Assembly: GCA_903813345.2 (NCBI GenBank)
Contig: CAIIXF020000001.1
Span: 50,549,885 to 50,613,884 of the forward strand
DNA from: Owenia fusiformis
Taxonomy: Eukaryota; Annelida; Polychaeta; Sabellida; Oweniidae
Length of the DNA: 64,000 bases
Direction of reading: 5' to 3'
Shown here: piece by piece, positions 35,326 to 47,700 of the stretch
How positions within the stretch are numbered: position 1 is the first letter of the stretch
Layout: each line of letters begins with the position of its first letter
Notes under the pieces: model-generated
The model's database searches: none
The model's input: only the letters and a program-made list of their open reading frames with translations
Told to the model about the DNA's origin: nothing
Made by a program: the position numbers and the translations under genes

Positions 35326-36110
35326 TGACACAGTTATGTCATGAGTCAATATAATAGTAACAGCTGACATACTAAGATGACATCAACCAAGTGTTTACAT
35401 GTGATTGGACATGTGAGAAAATGTGGGATTGAAAGTGTGGTAACATTTCAGCTTTGACACAGTTATGTCATGAATTAATATAATAGCAACAGCTGACATA
35501 CTAAGATGACATCAACTAAGTCTTTGCATGTGATTGGACATGTGAGAAAATGTCGGATTGACAGTGTGGTAACATTTCAACTTTGACACAGTTATGTCAT
35601 GAATTAATATAATAGTAACAGCTGACATACTAAGATGACATCAACCAAGTGTTTGCATGTGGTTGGACATGTGAGAAAATGTGGGATTGAAAGTGTGGTA
35701 ACATTTCAACTTTGACACAGTTATGTCATGAGTTAATATAATAGTAACAGCTGACATACTAAGATGACATCAACTAAGTTTTGCATGTGATTGGACATGT
35801 GAGAAAATGTGGGATTGACAGTGTGGTAACATTTCAACATTGACACAGTTATGTCATGAATTAATATAATAGCAGCAGCTGACATACTAAGATGACATCA
35901 ACTAAGTGTTTGCATGTGATTGGACATGTGAGAAAATGTGGGATTGACAGTGTGGTAACATTTCAACATTGACACAGTTATGTCATGAATTAGTATAATA
36001 GCAGCAGCTGACATACTAAGATGACATCAACTAAGTGTTTGCATGTGATTGGACATGTGAGAAAATGTGGGATTGAAAGTGTGGTAACATTTCAAATTTG
36101 ACACAGTTAC
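35326..36110. repeat. Tandem array, ~129-bp unit, about six copies
   Basis: The unit begins TGACACAGTTATGTCATGA and includes ACAGCTGACATACTAAGATG and GATTGGACATGTGAGAAAATG. Starts fall at 35326, 35455, 35584, about 35713, 35842 and 35971, with a partial final copy from 36100. Copies differ at few positions. Confidence 0.92.
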
Positions 36111-36924
36111 ATGTATGTCATGTCAATGTGTTAAAGTACCACATAAAAAATCTCAGACAATAATTAGAAAATAAACCAGGTCAATTAATGCATGATTAAA
36201 ATCAATCTGATTTATCTAACCTAATTATCTAGACAGCCATTATAATGGATGATGTCACACTTTAAAAATGCAAAGTTAAAATCAATAAATTTACAAACTA
36301 AAATGCATGTACATTTTAGTATAATGTCACGGAGTTAAAATTATACATATTCAGTACAATCACATAAACTTCTTTTGAAAACATTTCAAGATGGTATAAG
36401 TTGATGCGACTGAGGTACTAACTTTGCTGCAGTCTGTGGAATTGTCTTATAAATGCATGTCTAATATTATATACTGTATAAATACTTCATATGTCATATC
36501 TGTAGTTAATCAATCGCCTCCTCAATGTAATGATGATATCATAAAATATATGTATGATACGTAGTGTGGAGGAAAACATGATCTCAGGACTTTCGAAAGA
36601 GTATTGAGTGTACATGTGCATTAAACAAAAATCTATATTAAGTAGGTATTTAATATTTAATAAAGTACACTAGTTACCTATAATTATAACAAAAGACTCA
36701 GATCTTACATTTTATGTTATTTTAAACCACAAGTTAAAATAACGACTTTAAGTAATTTTTGGTAATGTTAGCTCTTGTACTTTAACATAATTGTTCAAAA
36801 TGTTAAAATAATTAACAAAATGTTCAATTAAAAAGTTGAAAACCACTCATAATAACAAATATAAATCTAAGTAAGGCTTGATTTATAGTTGTATTATTAT
36901 CCACAGTCTAAATTCATCTAAAGC

Positions 36925-37030
36925 CTTAACGTGCAAAATGTCACCACCTGCCATTTGTCAAAGGCATCAAATGCTGAATACCAACTGCCAAACACCAACT
37001 GCTGAACACTAAGCATAAAATAACAACCAC
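36925..37030 (+). repeat. Dispersed intronic repeat, copy 2
   Basis: GCCTTAACGTGCAAAATGTCACCACCTGCC is followed by TTTGTCAAAGGCATC and CCAACTGCCAAACACCAACTGC. It is a diverged copy of the family described at 31365. Confidence 0.65.
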
Positions 37031-37367
37031 CTTCCAGTTTTGCACAAAGAGGGTACAAATAAACCTACAATATCAGTTGAGGGTTAGCAAAAAGGAGAAA
37101 ACCAGTGACCTACATTTTTGCACTTTAAAAAGTATGTAACTGAATTTTCTAAATTTCATAAATAGTTGAAAATTATTTACCCACAACTAATAATCTAAGT
37201 ACACCTATGTACTCTTTGTGCAAACCTGAAAGATGTCGACCATGGACAGAATGAGTTATATCTTCCTGAACATAGCACAGGACTCCAATGAGGAAGCCAT
37301 TAAAATGTCTGAACATATGGAATTACCTTACTACAGAATTTTACTAAAATGGTATTATTTCACCAAC

Positions 37368-37545
37368 CTGCTAAGATTGCCTTGTGTGCATTGTACTCCT
37401 GGCCTCCCACATATAACGTGACGTCACTAAATGCAGATCTTTCAAATAAATTACCAAGATCCTCACTAAGTCGACACTCGGGAACTTTAACAGGGGTGCA
37501 ATTTGATTGGCCAGCTAGATTCACTGTATCTCCTACAACACTGAC
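37368..37545 (-). CDS. SPOP exon: MATH end, linker and BTB start (residues 161-220)
   Basis: The acceptor GTCTTTCAG precedes exon base 37545, and the exon ends TTAGCAG before GTTGGTG. It encodes [13 protein letters not shown], then [17 protein letters not shown] and [19 protein letters not shown]. By human numbering the BTB dimer leucines 186, 190 and 193 are all present in RLSEDLGNL. The segment [12 protein letters not shown] differs most from vertebrates, as expected for the MATH-BTB linker. Exon length is 178 bp: 59 codons plus one base. Confidence 0.96.
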
Positions 37546-37771
37546 CTGAAAGACAAAATCACATCATTTCAATTTCTGCCTAAATCGGGTTAAGTAGTGA
37601 AAAACCTTTGATGGTCTATGAGCAAAATTAATGGATTTTAGTGTTAACTGGCTTCTTGTGGAGCATCATTTTTTCAAACAAATCATTAACATTTAATATC
37701 ATTAGCTCATATCAAGAAGTATCCAAAAACACAAATATTAACTGCATCTCAAGGTTATGTTATATCATTGC

Positions 37772-38164
37772 AAAGGACGATTCTCGGTTTGGAGAACGAA
37801 TTTCATCAATCTAAATGAGCATTATCCCTGCTTCGGACAAATTTGATTTTTTTACATAATATAGATTTGAATGTCTTCTTTTGAATAGTCATAATTTAAT
37901 TTGGGTAATATTTCTAGATTTTTTGCAAAAATATATTAGCGCAGTACACTGATGAACTTTTTTCCCCAAATCGAGACTTTATTTTATTGAATCGGTCAAA
38001 TTGAGCATTATCCCTGCTTCAGACCAATTTGTTATTTTTACATCTTGTAGATTTAAATGTCCTCTTTTGAATATTCATAGTTTAATTTGGGTAATATTTC
38101 TATATTTTTCATGAAAAAAATTATTAGCCCAGGAGACTGTTCTCCAAACCGAGAATCGTCCTTT
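37772..38164. mobile_element. 393-bp MITE with 26-bp perfect TIRs and internal duplication
   Basis: AAAGGACGATTCTCGGTTTG plus GAGAAC at 37772-37797 is exactly inverted at 38139-38164. Inside, a ~190-bp segment (GAGCATTATCCCTGCTTC ... TTTGGGTAATATTTCTA) occurs twice in direct orientation (about 37818-37925 and 38004-38105, plus flanks). Target duplication is unclear. Confidence 0.85.
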
Positions 38165-39910
38165 AGAAAAAATAAAAGTTTGCGTCTAGTACATCATTTT
38201 TATCTATCACCAATATCTACATCCTTAACATTATCATTGGGTGAAGTTATCTTATTGATAGAGCTCTGAATTTAAAAGACAATTTGTCAAAAAGGCAAAA
38301 GTGGGAGCTTGGACCAATGTGAAAATTGCTAGTATACAACTCCATATAATTGATAAAAGCAGACAAATGGCAGATTTAATTTGTCCAAAAATTGTTATAG
38401 ACAGATTTGTAGATGCATGGAGAAACAGAATAAATGTAAAATGAATAAATGTAAAATGAATCTTTATAAGTAGATCACCTCCCAAGTGAAACACTTTTTA
38501 ACGGTACAAAAGGTATTTCACTTCGATAGATTTTACTACATACAATAAGATTAATTATTTTGTGTGAATTATATCAATGCGAATGCCAAAGCGTATTATT
38601 AAAAACTTATTGTCCATGAGTAACTCAATATTTGTGTTTTATCATTTATTCAAATACAATTTTTATTATTGTCATTGACTAATTTTCTAAAACTTTGCCC
38701 AGTACACCTGCTCTGGGCTAAGCTAGTTGGAAAATTGTTTCTTAAACACTGATACCTTAAAATTAGTGAGAAAAATAATATGGAATTCAATCATCGCTAA
38801 ATTCTATCAACCAATCAGATTTCTCATTACTGTTTATTCATTTTTGGTGAATTAATGACTATTCAATTTGTGAAACAGTTTTATGCCTGGATCCAGGGAT
38901 CGATAGTGTGACAAAGACATTTCCAGGTCAGCCTGAACTCAAGTCAGCAAAGAAGAAAATCTATCCAGGCCTTAACATTAATTTTTTTCTTTTTTTGTCT
39001 GTAAGGAATGATGAGTTAAATAGGTGAATTGTAATAATAAATTATCGCACTGTTTTATCTATTCCTTTCTTTTCGAAATTTTACTAATTCGAAATGTGTT
39101 GTCTAACATTCATAAAAATGCAATTATCTACAGAGATAATTTGACTATTAATTCTAAAAACTGGGCTATCCGGACCTCATAAATGCAATTGTTCCTCTTA
39201 TTGCACTGGAAACAAAAGCAGCCAGTTACTGGAACAGGAATATTGATCTTAGCTATATATATATATATGTGTATATGAAATAGGGCAATGCTTGTAGAAA
39301 GGAGGTCACAAATAATTCTAACTTAAACTAATGACAAAAGAAAAATGTGTTACATGAGTTGAGTGATACCTTAATTTTGCACGTATAAAAAATATAAATG
39401 CAGTTGGCCAATTACTGAGGAATGAAGGCCATGGACGAACAAATTAATAACAGTCTGGTAGATGGAGGGCACCTCTACATCTGCCCCAAACTCTATCTAT
39501 TGGCCAATAAAGAATAAAATAAAATCAGATCGGGATAAGCCATATCATACTGAATTCAACCTATTCGGTTAATATGACATAGCATGAGCTACGTGCAACA
39601 GACAACTGATAGCATAGAAGATATTATAGAACATAAAAACTAAACCAGTGTGCTAGAGACCTAATTTTTGATCTGCTAGTAGGATATTAAAGAAATTGGT
39701 GCCACGATACAGGGATGGATCTGAGGTTCTATTAATAGAGGGTGACAATGAAATTATAAAATGAATCATCTGTAATAGGACTTTTTCAATAATTGGATAT
39801 ATTTAATGTAGATTTCTGACCAAATATATATACTTTTCAACAGATATCGAGAAATCTTAAAACGTGAGACTAAATTGAGTATCAGAGCCCTAAGTATGAG
39901 ACAAATTTAA

Positions 39911-40059
39911 CAGTAAAACCTGTATTTAGTGAAAACCTATAGAGCCACAAAAAGTGTTCACTGTAGGTAGGTGTTCACTATAGAAAGGGGATGATAGGAC
40001 TCACAGGAGTCAATGTAAAATGTGCCTTGAAGAGGTGTTCACTAAGACAGGTTTTACTG
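39911..40059. mobile_element. 149-bp palindromic MITE, ends CAGTAAAACCTG
   Basis: CAGTAAAACCTG at the left and CAGGTTTTACTG at the right are perfect inverses, and AGTGTTCACT / AGGTGTTCACTA words repeat inside. It is a pogo/Tigger-like candidate related to 30408-30565. Confidence 0.65.
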
Positions 40060-41784
40060 TATTTTGTGATATTATAGTGCAACAGAAATTCTCTCACTCA
40101 CTAGGATGTTCTCATTGGAATTATTTATTTTGTGCTATCCCATGGCCATAATAAACCTAGTAGCTAAAATTACCACTAATTTTAGATTGATAAAGTGATC
40201 AAGTTCACTTGCACTTTAGCTAAACATTAAGAGCACTGTAAGGTAAAACATGTAGAATTCACTACTTAGTTAGTTTTACTCCTGACACCATTCCTTACAA
40301 GATTGAAATTAGGCCAAACCATGGTTCGATTTATGCAGCAGGTCTAATTACCTCATTACAAAGATTTTTGAAGTGTGATACAAGCAAAAATCTTTCATTA
40401 CAAAGCTTTTAGTCAAAATGCTCCATGAAATAATTAAACCCTGCTGTGCAACACATACCCATATCAACAAAGCTAGTTCTATAGTAAAGGGAATTTCTAA
40501 TTATGCCACAAACACAAGGTCATCTAAATAAACCGTACCAAAGTCATGGAAATATTGACAAGGTGCACTTTTGCTAGTGTTCTAAGTACTCCAAAGTTCA
40601 GTATATCATGGTATAACCGGAAGTATCGTGAGGGTTGCACTGTGCTCCAGTGCCAGTATTGAAATCAAATGTTGGATGCCGTATGATGACAATAGAATAT
40701 TACGAAGATGTCATATCTTGTCTTTCCTTCAATGAAATACATCTGCAATCAAATATGGTAAAACAACATGAATTGGCATGCAATTTTTTGGCTTTTCCCG
40801 GTACTACCAATAGATATGAAATTGAGGCTACATGAAACTGGTACTGAAATTTGATGCCACTTGTAGCAATATTCCCAAGGTTATTATCCAACATGGGTAA
40901 ATAAGACAATTAACTGCCCTACTGACAATGATGCGCAATAAAAACACATGAACCTTCTTTCCTGCAAGTAATCAAAATGTGCAACACTTTCACGTAATTT
41001 TTGCAAAAAAAGATTTAACTTTGAACAAATAAGCCCATACTGGTCAAAATAACAAAATGCTGTAGTTTTATGTTGCACTTCATATCAAGTAAATACTCTG
41101 GGAGTCTGCAGGTACAATTAAAATTATACTGAGCTGACTCATCAAAAGACATTGTAACTCGGAAGATGTAGAGCTTAAGACAGCTATTGATTCACGAGGT
41201 CTCTCTGACACGTGAATATACTGATTGATTTGGGTCACCTTCACATTTTGCTCGCCCTGTAGGGTAAACCATGAAATATTAGTCTGGGGACATTAATGCA
41301 GATTGGAATGAGAGACTGGGAAACTAAGTCTTTTATTGACTTGTAGTGTTTTATGAGTTGTTAATGATGCTTGACTATGGTTATTGTGCTTGAATCGTAA
41401 TGAGGCAAACAGCGTTAAAAATAGCATTAAAGAACAGCAATTAAAATTGACAGCATTAAAGTAAGAACACAAATTATTTTTAACTGGATCTTAATGTTCT
41501 ATTTTATCATGCATTTCAATAAATAATCCAAGAAACAGTTTTCCTCATCCTAGACCAATTAACATTGATAATATTATGATTTGAAAAATTGTTGTTTTCT
41601 TGAAACTAGTTCCCATTAATAAAAATGATTACGTGATGGTTAAGAAACAGCCTCAATGTAGGAGAATTAATGAGAATGATGAAATTTTGTTTCTGATCTA
41701 GCAGTGTACCCTTCCCATGTTCAATACACATGTTGGACTCATGTTCATGTTGTTGGGTACACAGCAATAAGTCTACATCTGTCA

Positions 41785-44700
41785 ATGGTATCAGAGCTAC
41801 AGGTAGTGAATAAAAAAAACTGTGTTTTTAGTACGCTTTTGCCATTGGGAAATATGAAATAAATGGTATCAGAGCTACAGGTAGTGAATAATAAAAACTG
41901 TGTTTCTTAGTAGGCTTATGCCATTGGGAAATATGAAATAAATGGTATCAGAGCTACAGGTAGTGAATAAAAAAAACTGTGTTTCTTAGTAGGCTTATGC
42001 CATTGGGAAATATGAAATAAATGGTATCAGAGCTACAGGTAGTGAATAAAAAAAACTGTGTTTCTTAGTAGGCTTATGCCATTGGGAAATATGAAATAAA
42101 TGGTATCAGAGCTACAGGTAGTGAATAAAAAAAACTGTGTTTTTAGTAGGCTTATGCCATTGGGAAATATGAAATAAATGCTATCAGAGCTACAGGTAGT
42201 GAATAATAAAAACTGTGTTTCTTAGTAGGCTTATGCCATTGGGAAATATGAAATAAATGGTATCAGAGCTACAGGTAGTGAATAAAAAAAACTGTGTTTC
42301 TTAGTAGGCTTATGCCATTGGGAAATATGAAATAAATGGTATCAGAGCTACAGGTAGTGAATAAAAAAAACTGTGTTTTTAGTAGGCTTATGCCATTGGG
42401 AAATATGAAATAAATGGTATCAGAGCTACAGGTAGTGAATAATAAAAACTGTGTTTCTTAGAAGGCTTATGCCATTGGGAAATATGAAATAAATGGTATC
42501 AGAGCTACAGGTAGTGAATAAAAAAAACTGTGTTTTTAGTAGGCTTATGCCATTGGGAAATATGAAATAAATGGTATCAGAGCTACAGGTAGTGAATAAT
42601 AAAAACTGTGTTTCTTAGTAGGCTTATGCCATTGGGAAATATGAAATAAATGGTATCAGAGCTACAGGTAGTGAATAAAAAAAACTGTGTTTTTAGTAGG
42701 CTTATGCCATTGGGAAATATGAAATAAATGGTATCAGAGCTACAGGTAGTGAATAATAAAAACCTGTGTTTTTAGTAGGCTTATGCCATTGGGAAATATG
42801 AAATAAATGGTATCAGAGCTACAGGTAGTGAATAATAAAAACTGTGTTTCTTAGTAGGCTTATGCCATTGGGAAATATGAAATAAATGGTATCAGAGCTA
42901 CAGGTAGTGAATAAAAAAAACTGTGTTTTTAGTAGGCTTATGCCATTGGGAAATATGAAATAAATGGTATCAGAGCTACAGGTAGTGAATAAAAAAAACT
43001 GTGTTTTTAGTAGGCTTATGCCATTGGGAAATATGAAATAAATGGTATCAGAGCTACAGGTAGTGAATAATAAAAACCTGTGTTTTTAGTAGGCTTATGC
43101 CATTGGGAAATATGAAATAAATGGTATCAGAGCTACAGGTAGTGAATAATAAAAACTGTGTTTCTTAGTAGGCTTATGCCATTGGGAAATATGAAATAAA
43201 TGGTATCAGAGCTACAGGTAGTGAATAAAAAAAACTGTGTTTTTAGTAGGCTTATGCCATTGGGAAATATGAAATAAATGGTATCAGAGCTACAGGTAGT
43301 GAATAAAAAAAACTGTGTTTTTAGTAGGCTTATGCCATTGGGAAATATGAAATAAATGGTATCAGAGCTACAGGTAGTGAATAAAAAAAACTGTGTTTTT
43401 AGTAGGCTTATGCCATTGGGAAATATGAAATAAATGGTATCAGAGCTACAGGTAGTGAATAATAAAAACCTGTGTTTTTAGTAGGCTTATGCCATTGGGA
43501 AATATGAAATAAATGGTATCAGAGCTACAGGTAGTGAATAAAAAAAACTGTGTTTTTAGTAGGCTTATGCCATTGGGAAATATGAAATAAATGGTATCAG
43601 AGCTACAGGTAGTGAATAATAAAAACTGTGTTTCTTAGTAGGCTTATGCCATTGGGAAATATGAAATAAATGGTATCAGAGCTACAGGTAGTGAATAAAA
43701 AAAACTGTGTTTTTAGTAGGCTTATGCCATTGGGAAATATGAAATAAATGGTATCAGAGCTACAGGTAGTGAATAATAAAAACCTGTGTTTTTAGTAGGC
43801 TTATGCCATTGGGAAATATGAAATAAATGGTATCAGAGCTACAGGTAGTGAATAATAAAAACCTGTGTTTTTAGTAGGCTTATGCCATTGGGAAATATGA
43901 AATAAATGGTATCAGAGCTACAGGTAGTGAATAATAAAAACTGTGTTTCTTAGTAGGCTTATGCCATTGGGAAATATGAAATAAATGGTATCAGAGCTAC
44001 AGGTAGTGAATAAAAAAAACTGTGTTTCTTAGTAGGCTTATGCCATTGGGAAATATGAAATAAATGGTATCAGAGCTACAGGTAGTGAATAATAAAAACC
44101 TGTGTTTTTAGTAGGCTTATGCCATTGGGAAATATGAAATAAATGGTATCAGAGCTACAGGTAGTGAATAAAAAAAAACTGTGTTTTTAGTAGGCTTATG
44201 CCATTTGGAAATATGAAATAAATGGTATCAGAGCTACAGGTAGTGAATAAAAAAAACTGTGTTTCTTAGTAGGCTTATGCCATTGGGAAATATGAAATAA
44301 ATGGTATCAGAGCTACAGGTAGTGAATAATAAAAACTGTGTTTTTAGTAGGTTTATGCCATTGGGAAATATGAAATAAATGGTATCAGAGCTACAGGTAG
44401 TGAATAAAAAAAACTGTGTTTTTAGTAGGCTTATGCCATTGGGAAATATGAAATAAATGGTATCAGAGCTACAGGTAGTGAATAATAAAAACTGTGTTTC
44501 TTAGCAGGCTTATGCCATTGGGAAATATGAAATAAATGGTATCAGAGCTACAGGTAGTGAATAAAAAAAAACTGTGTTTTTAGTAGGCTTATGCCATTGG
44601 GAAATATGAAATAAATGGTATCAGAGCTACAGGTAGTGAATAATAAAAACTGTGTTTCTTAGTAGGCTTATGCCATTGGGAAATATGAAATAAATGGTAT

Positions 44701-47700
44701 CAGAGCTACAGGTAGTGAATAATAAAAACCTGTGTTTTTAGTAGGCTTATGCCATTGGGAAATATGAAATAAATGGTATCAGAGCTACAGGTAGTGAATA
44801 AAAAAAACTGTGTTTTTAGTAGGCTTATGCCATTGGGAAATATGAAATAAATGGTATCAGAGCTACAGGTAGTGAATAATAAAAACTGTGTTTTTAGTAG
44901 GCTTATGCCATTGGGAAATATGAAATAAATGGTATCAGAGCTACAGGTAGTGAATAATAAAAACTGTGTTTCTTAGTAGGCTTATGCCATTGGGAAATAT
45001 GAAATAAATGGTATCAGAGCTACAGGTAGTGAATAATAAAAACCTGTGTTTTTAGTAGGCTTATGCCATTGGGAAATATGAAATAAATGGTATCAGAGCT
45101 ACAGGTAGTGAATAATAAAACCTGTGTTTTTAGTAGGCTTATGCCATTGGGAAATATGAAATAAATGGTATCAGAGCTACAGGTAGTGAATAAAAAAAAC
45201 TGTGTTTCTTAGTAGGCTTATGCCATTGGGAAATATGAAATAAATGGTATCAGAGCTACAGGTAGTGAATAAAAAAACTGTGTTTCTTAGTAGGCTTATG
45301 CCATTGGGAAATATGAAATAAATGGTATCAGAGCTACAGGTAGTAAATAATAAAAACCTGTGTTTTTAGTAGGCTTATGCCATTGGGAAATATGAAATAA
45401 ATGGTATCAGAGCTACAGGTAGTGAATAATAAAAACTGTGTTTCTTAGTAGGCTTATGCCATTGGGAAATATGAAATAAATGGTATCAGAGCTACAGGTA
45501 GTGAATAAAAAAAACTGTGTTTTTAGTAGGCTTATGCCATTGGGAAATATGAAATAAATGGTATCAGAGCTACAGGTATTGAATAATAAAAACTGTGTTT
45601 CTTAGTAGGCTTATGCCATTGGGAAATATGAAATAAATGGTATCAGAGCTACAGGTAGTGAATAAAAAAACTGTGTTTTTAGTAGGCTTATGCCATTGGG
45701 AAATATGAAATAAATGGTATCAGAGCTACAGGTAGTGAATAATAAAAACCTGTGTTTTTAGTAGGCTTATGCCATTGGGAAATATGAAATAAATGGTATC
45801 AGAGCTACAGGTAGTGAATAATAAAAACTGTGTTTCTTAGTAGGCTTATGCCATTGGGAAATATGAAATAAATGGTATCAGAGCTACAGGTAGTGAATAA
45901 AAAAAACTGTGTTTTTAGTAGGCTTATGCCATTGGGAAATATGAAATAAATGGTATCAGAGCTACAGGTAGTGAATAATAAAAACCTGTGTTTTTAGTAG
46001 GCTTATGCCATTGGGAAATATTAAATAAATGGTATCAGAGCTACAGGTAGTGAATAAAAAAAACTGTGTTTTTAGTAGGCTTATGCCATTGGGAAATATG
46101 AAATAAATGGTATCAGAGCTACAGGTAGTGAATAAAAAAAACTGTGTTTCTTAGTAGGCTTATGCAATTGGGAAATATGAAATAAATGGTATCAGAGCTA
46201 CAGGTAGTGAATAATAAAAACCTGTGTTTTTAGTAGGCTTATGCCATTGGGAAATATTAAATAAATGGTATCAGAGCTACAGGTAGTGAATAAAATAAAC
46301 TGTGTTTCTTAGTAGGCTTATGCCATTGGGAAATATGAAATAAATGGTATCAGAGCTACAGGTAGTGAATAATAAAAACTGTGTTTTTAGTAGGCTTATG
46401 CCATTGGGAAATATGAAATAAATGGTATCAGAGCTACAGGTAGTGAATAATAAAAACCTGTGTTTTTAGTAGGCTTATGCCATTGGGAAATATGAAATAA
46501 ATGGTATCAGAGCTACAGGTAGTGAATAATAAAAACCTGTGTTTTTAGTAGGCTTATGCCATTGGGAAATATGAAATAAATGGTATCAGAGCTACAGGTA
46601 GTGAATAATAAAACCTGTGTTTTTAGTAGGCTTATGCCATTGGGAAATATGAAATAAATGGTATCAGAGCTACAGGTAGTGAATAATAAAAACTGTGTTT
46701 CTTAGTAGGCTTATGCCATTGGGAAATATGAAATAAATGGTATCAGAGCTACAGGTAGTGAATAATAAAAACTGTGTTTCTTAGTAGGCTTATGCCATTG
46801 GGAAATATGAAATAAATGGTATCAGAGCTACAGGTAGTGAATAATAAAAACCTGTGTTTTTAGTAGGCTTATGCCATTGGGAAATATGAAATAAATGGTA
46901 TCAGAGCTACAGGTAGTGAATAATAAAAACCTGTGTTTTTGGTAGGCTTATGCCATTGGGAAATATGAAACAAATGGTATCAGAGCTACAGGTAGTGAAT
47001 AAAAAAAACTGTGTTTTTAGTAGGCTTATGCCATTGGGAAATATGAAATAAATGGTATCAGAGCTACAGGTAGTGAATAAAAAAAACTGTGTTTTTAGTA
47101 GGCTTATGCAATTAGGAAATATGAAACAAATGGTATCAGAGCTACAGGTAGTGAATAAAAAAAACTGTGTTTTTAGTAGGCTTATGCCATTGGGAAATAT
47201 GAAATAAATGGTATCAGAGCTACAGGTAGTGAATAAAAAAAACTGTGTTTTTAGTAGGCTTATGCCATTGGGAATTATGAAATAAATGGTATCAGAGCTA
47301 CAGGTAGTGAATAAAAAAACTGTGTTTTTAGTAGGCTTATGCCATTGGGAAAAATGAAACAAATAGTATCAGAGCTACAGGTAGTGAATAAGAAAAACCT
47401 GTGTTTTTAGTAGGCTTATGCCATTGGGAATTATGAAATAAATGGTAACAGAGCTACAGGTAGTGAATAAAAAAAACTGTGTTTTTAGTAGGCTTATGCC
47501 ATTAGGAAATATGAAATAAATGGTATCAGAGCTACAGGTAGTGAATAAAAAAACTGTGTTTTTAGTAGGCTTATGCCATTGGGAAATATGAAACAAATGG
47601 TATCAGAGCTACAGGTAGTGAATAAAAAAACTGTGTTTTTAGTAGGCTTATGCCATTGGGAAATATGAAACAAATGGTATCAGAGCTACAGGTAGTGAAT

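Larger units (their letters stand above)
28398..37367 (-). other. SPOP intron, ~9 kb
   Basis: Donor GTTGGTG at 37361-37367 (a weaker GT) and acceptor TTTTAG. Contents seen: a TTCGGCTA short tandem at 29797-29838, a palindromic MITE at 30408-30565, a C/T-rich tract at 31060-31085, dispersed repeat copies at 31365-31475 and 36925-37030, and a 129-bp-unit array at 35326-36110. The stretch at about 31900-34900 is AT-rich and mostly free of obvious repeats. A ~100-bp segment near 33770-33860 (TCAAAATGGCTGCCA, CAGCATG, AATCAGATCTTG) recurs at about 57180-57265. Confidence 0.6.
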
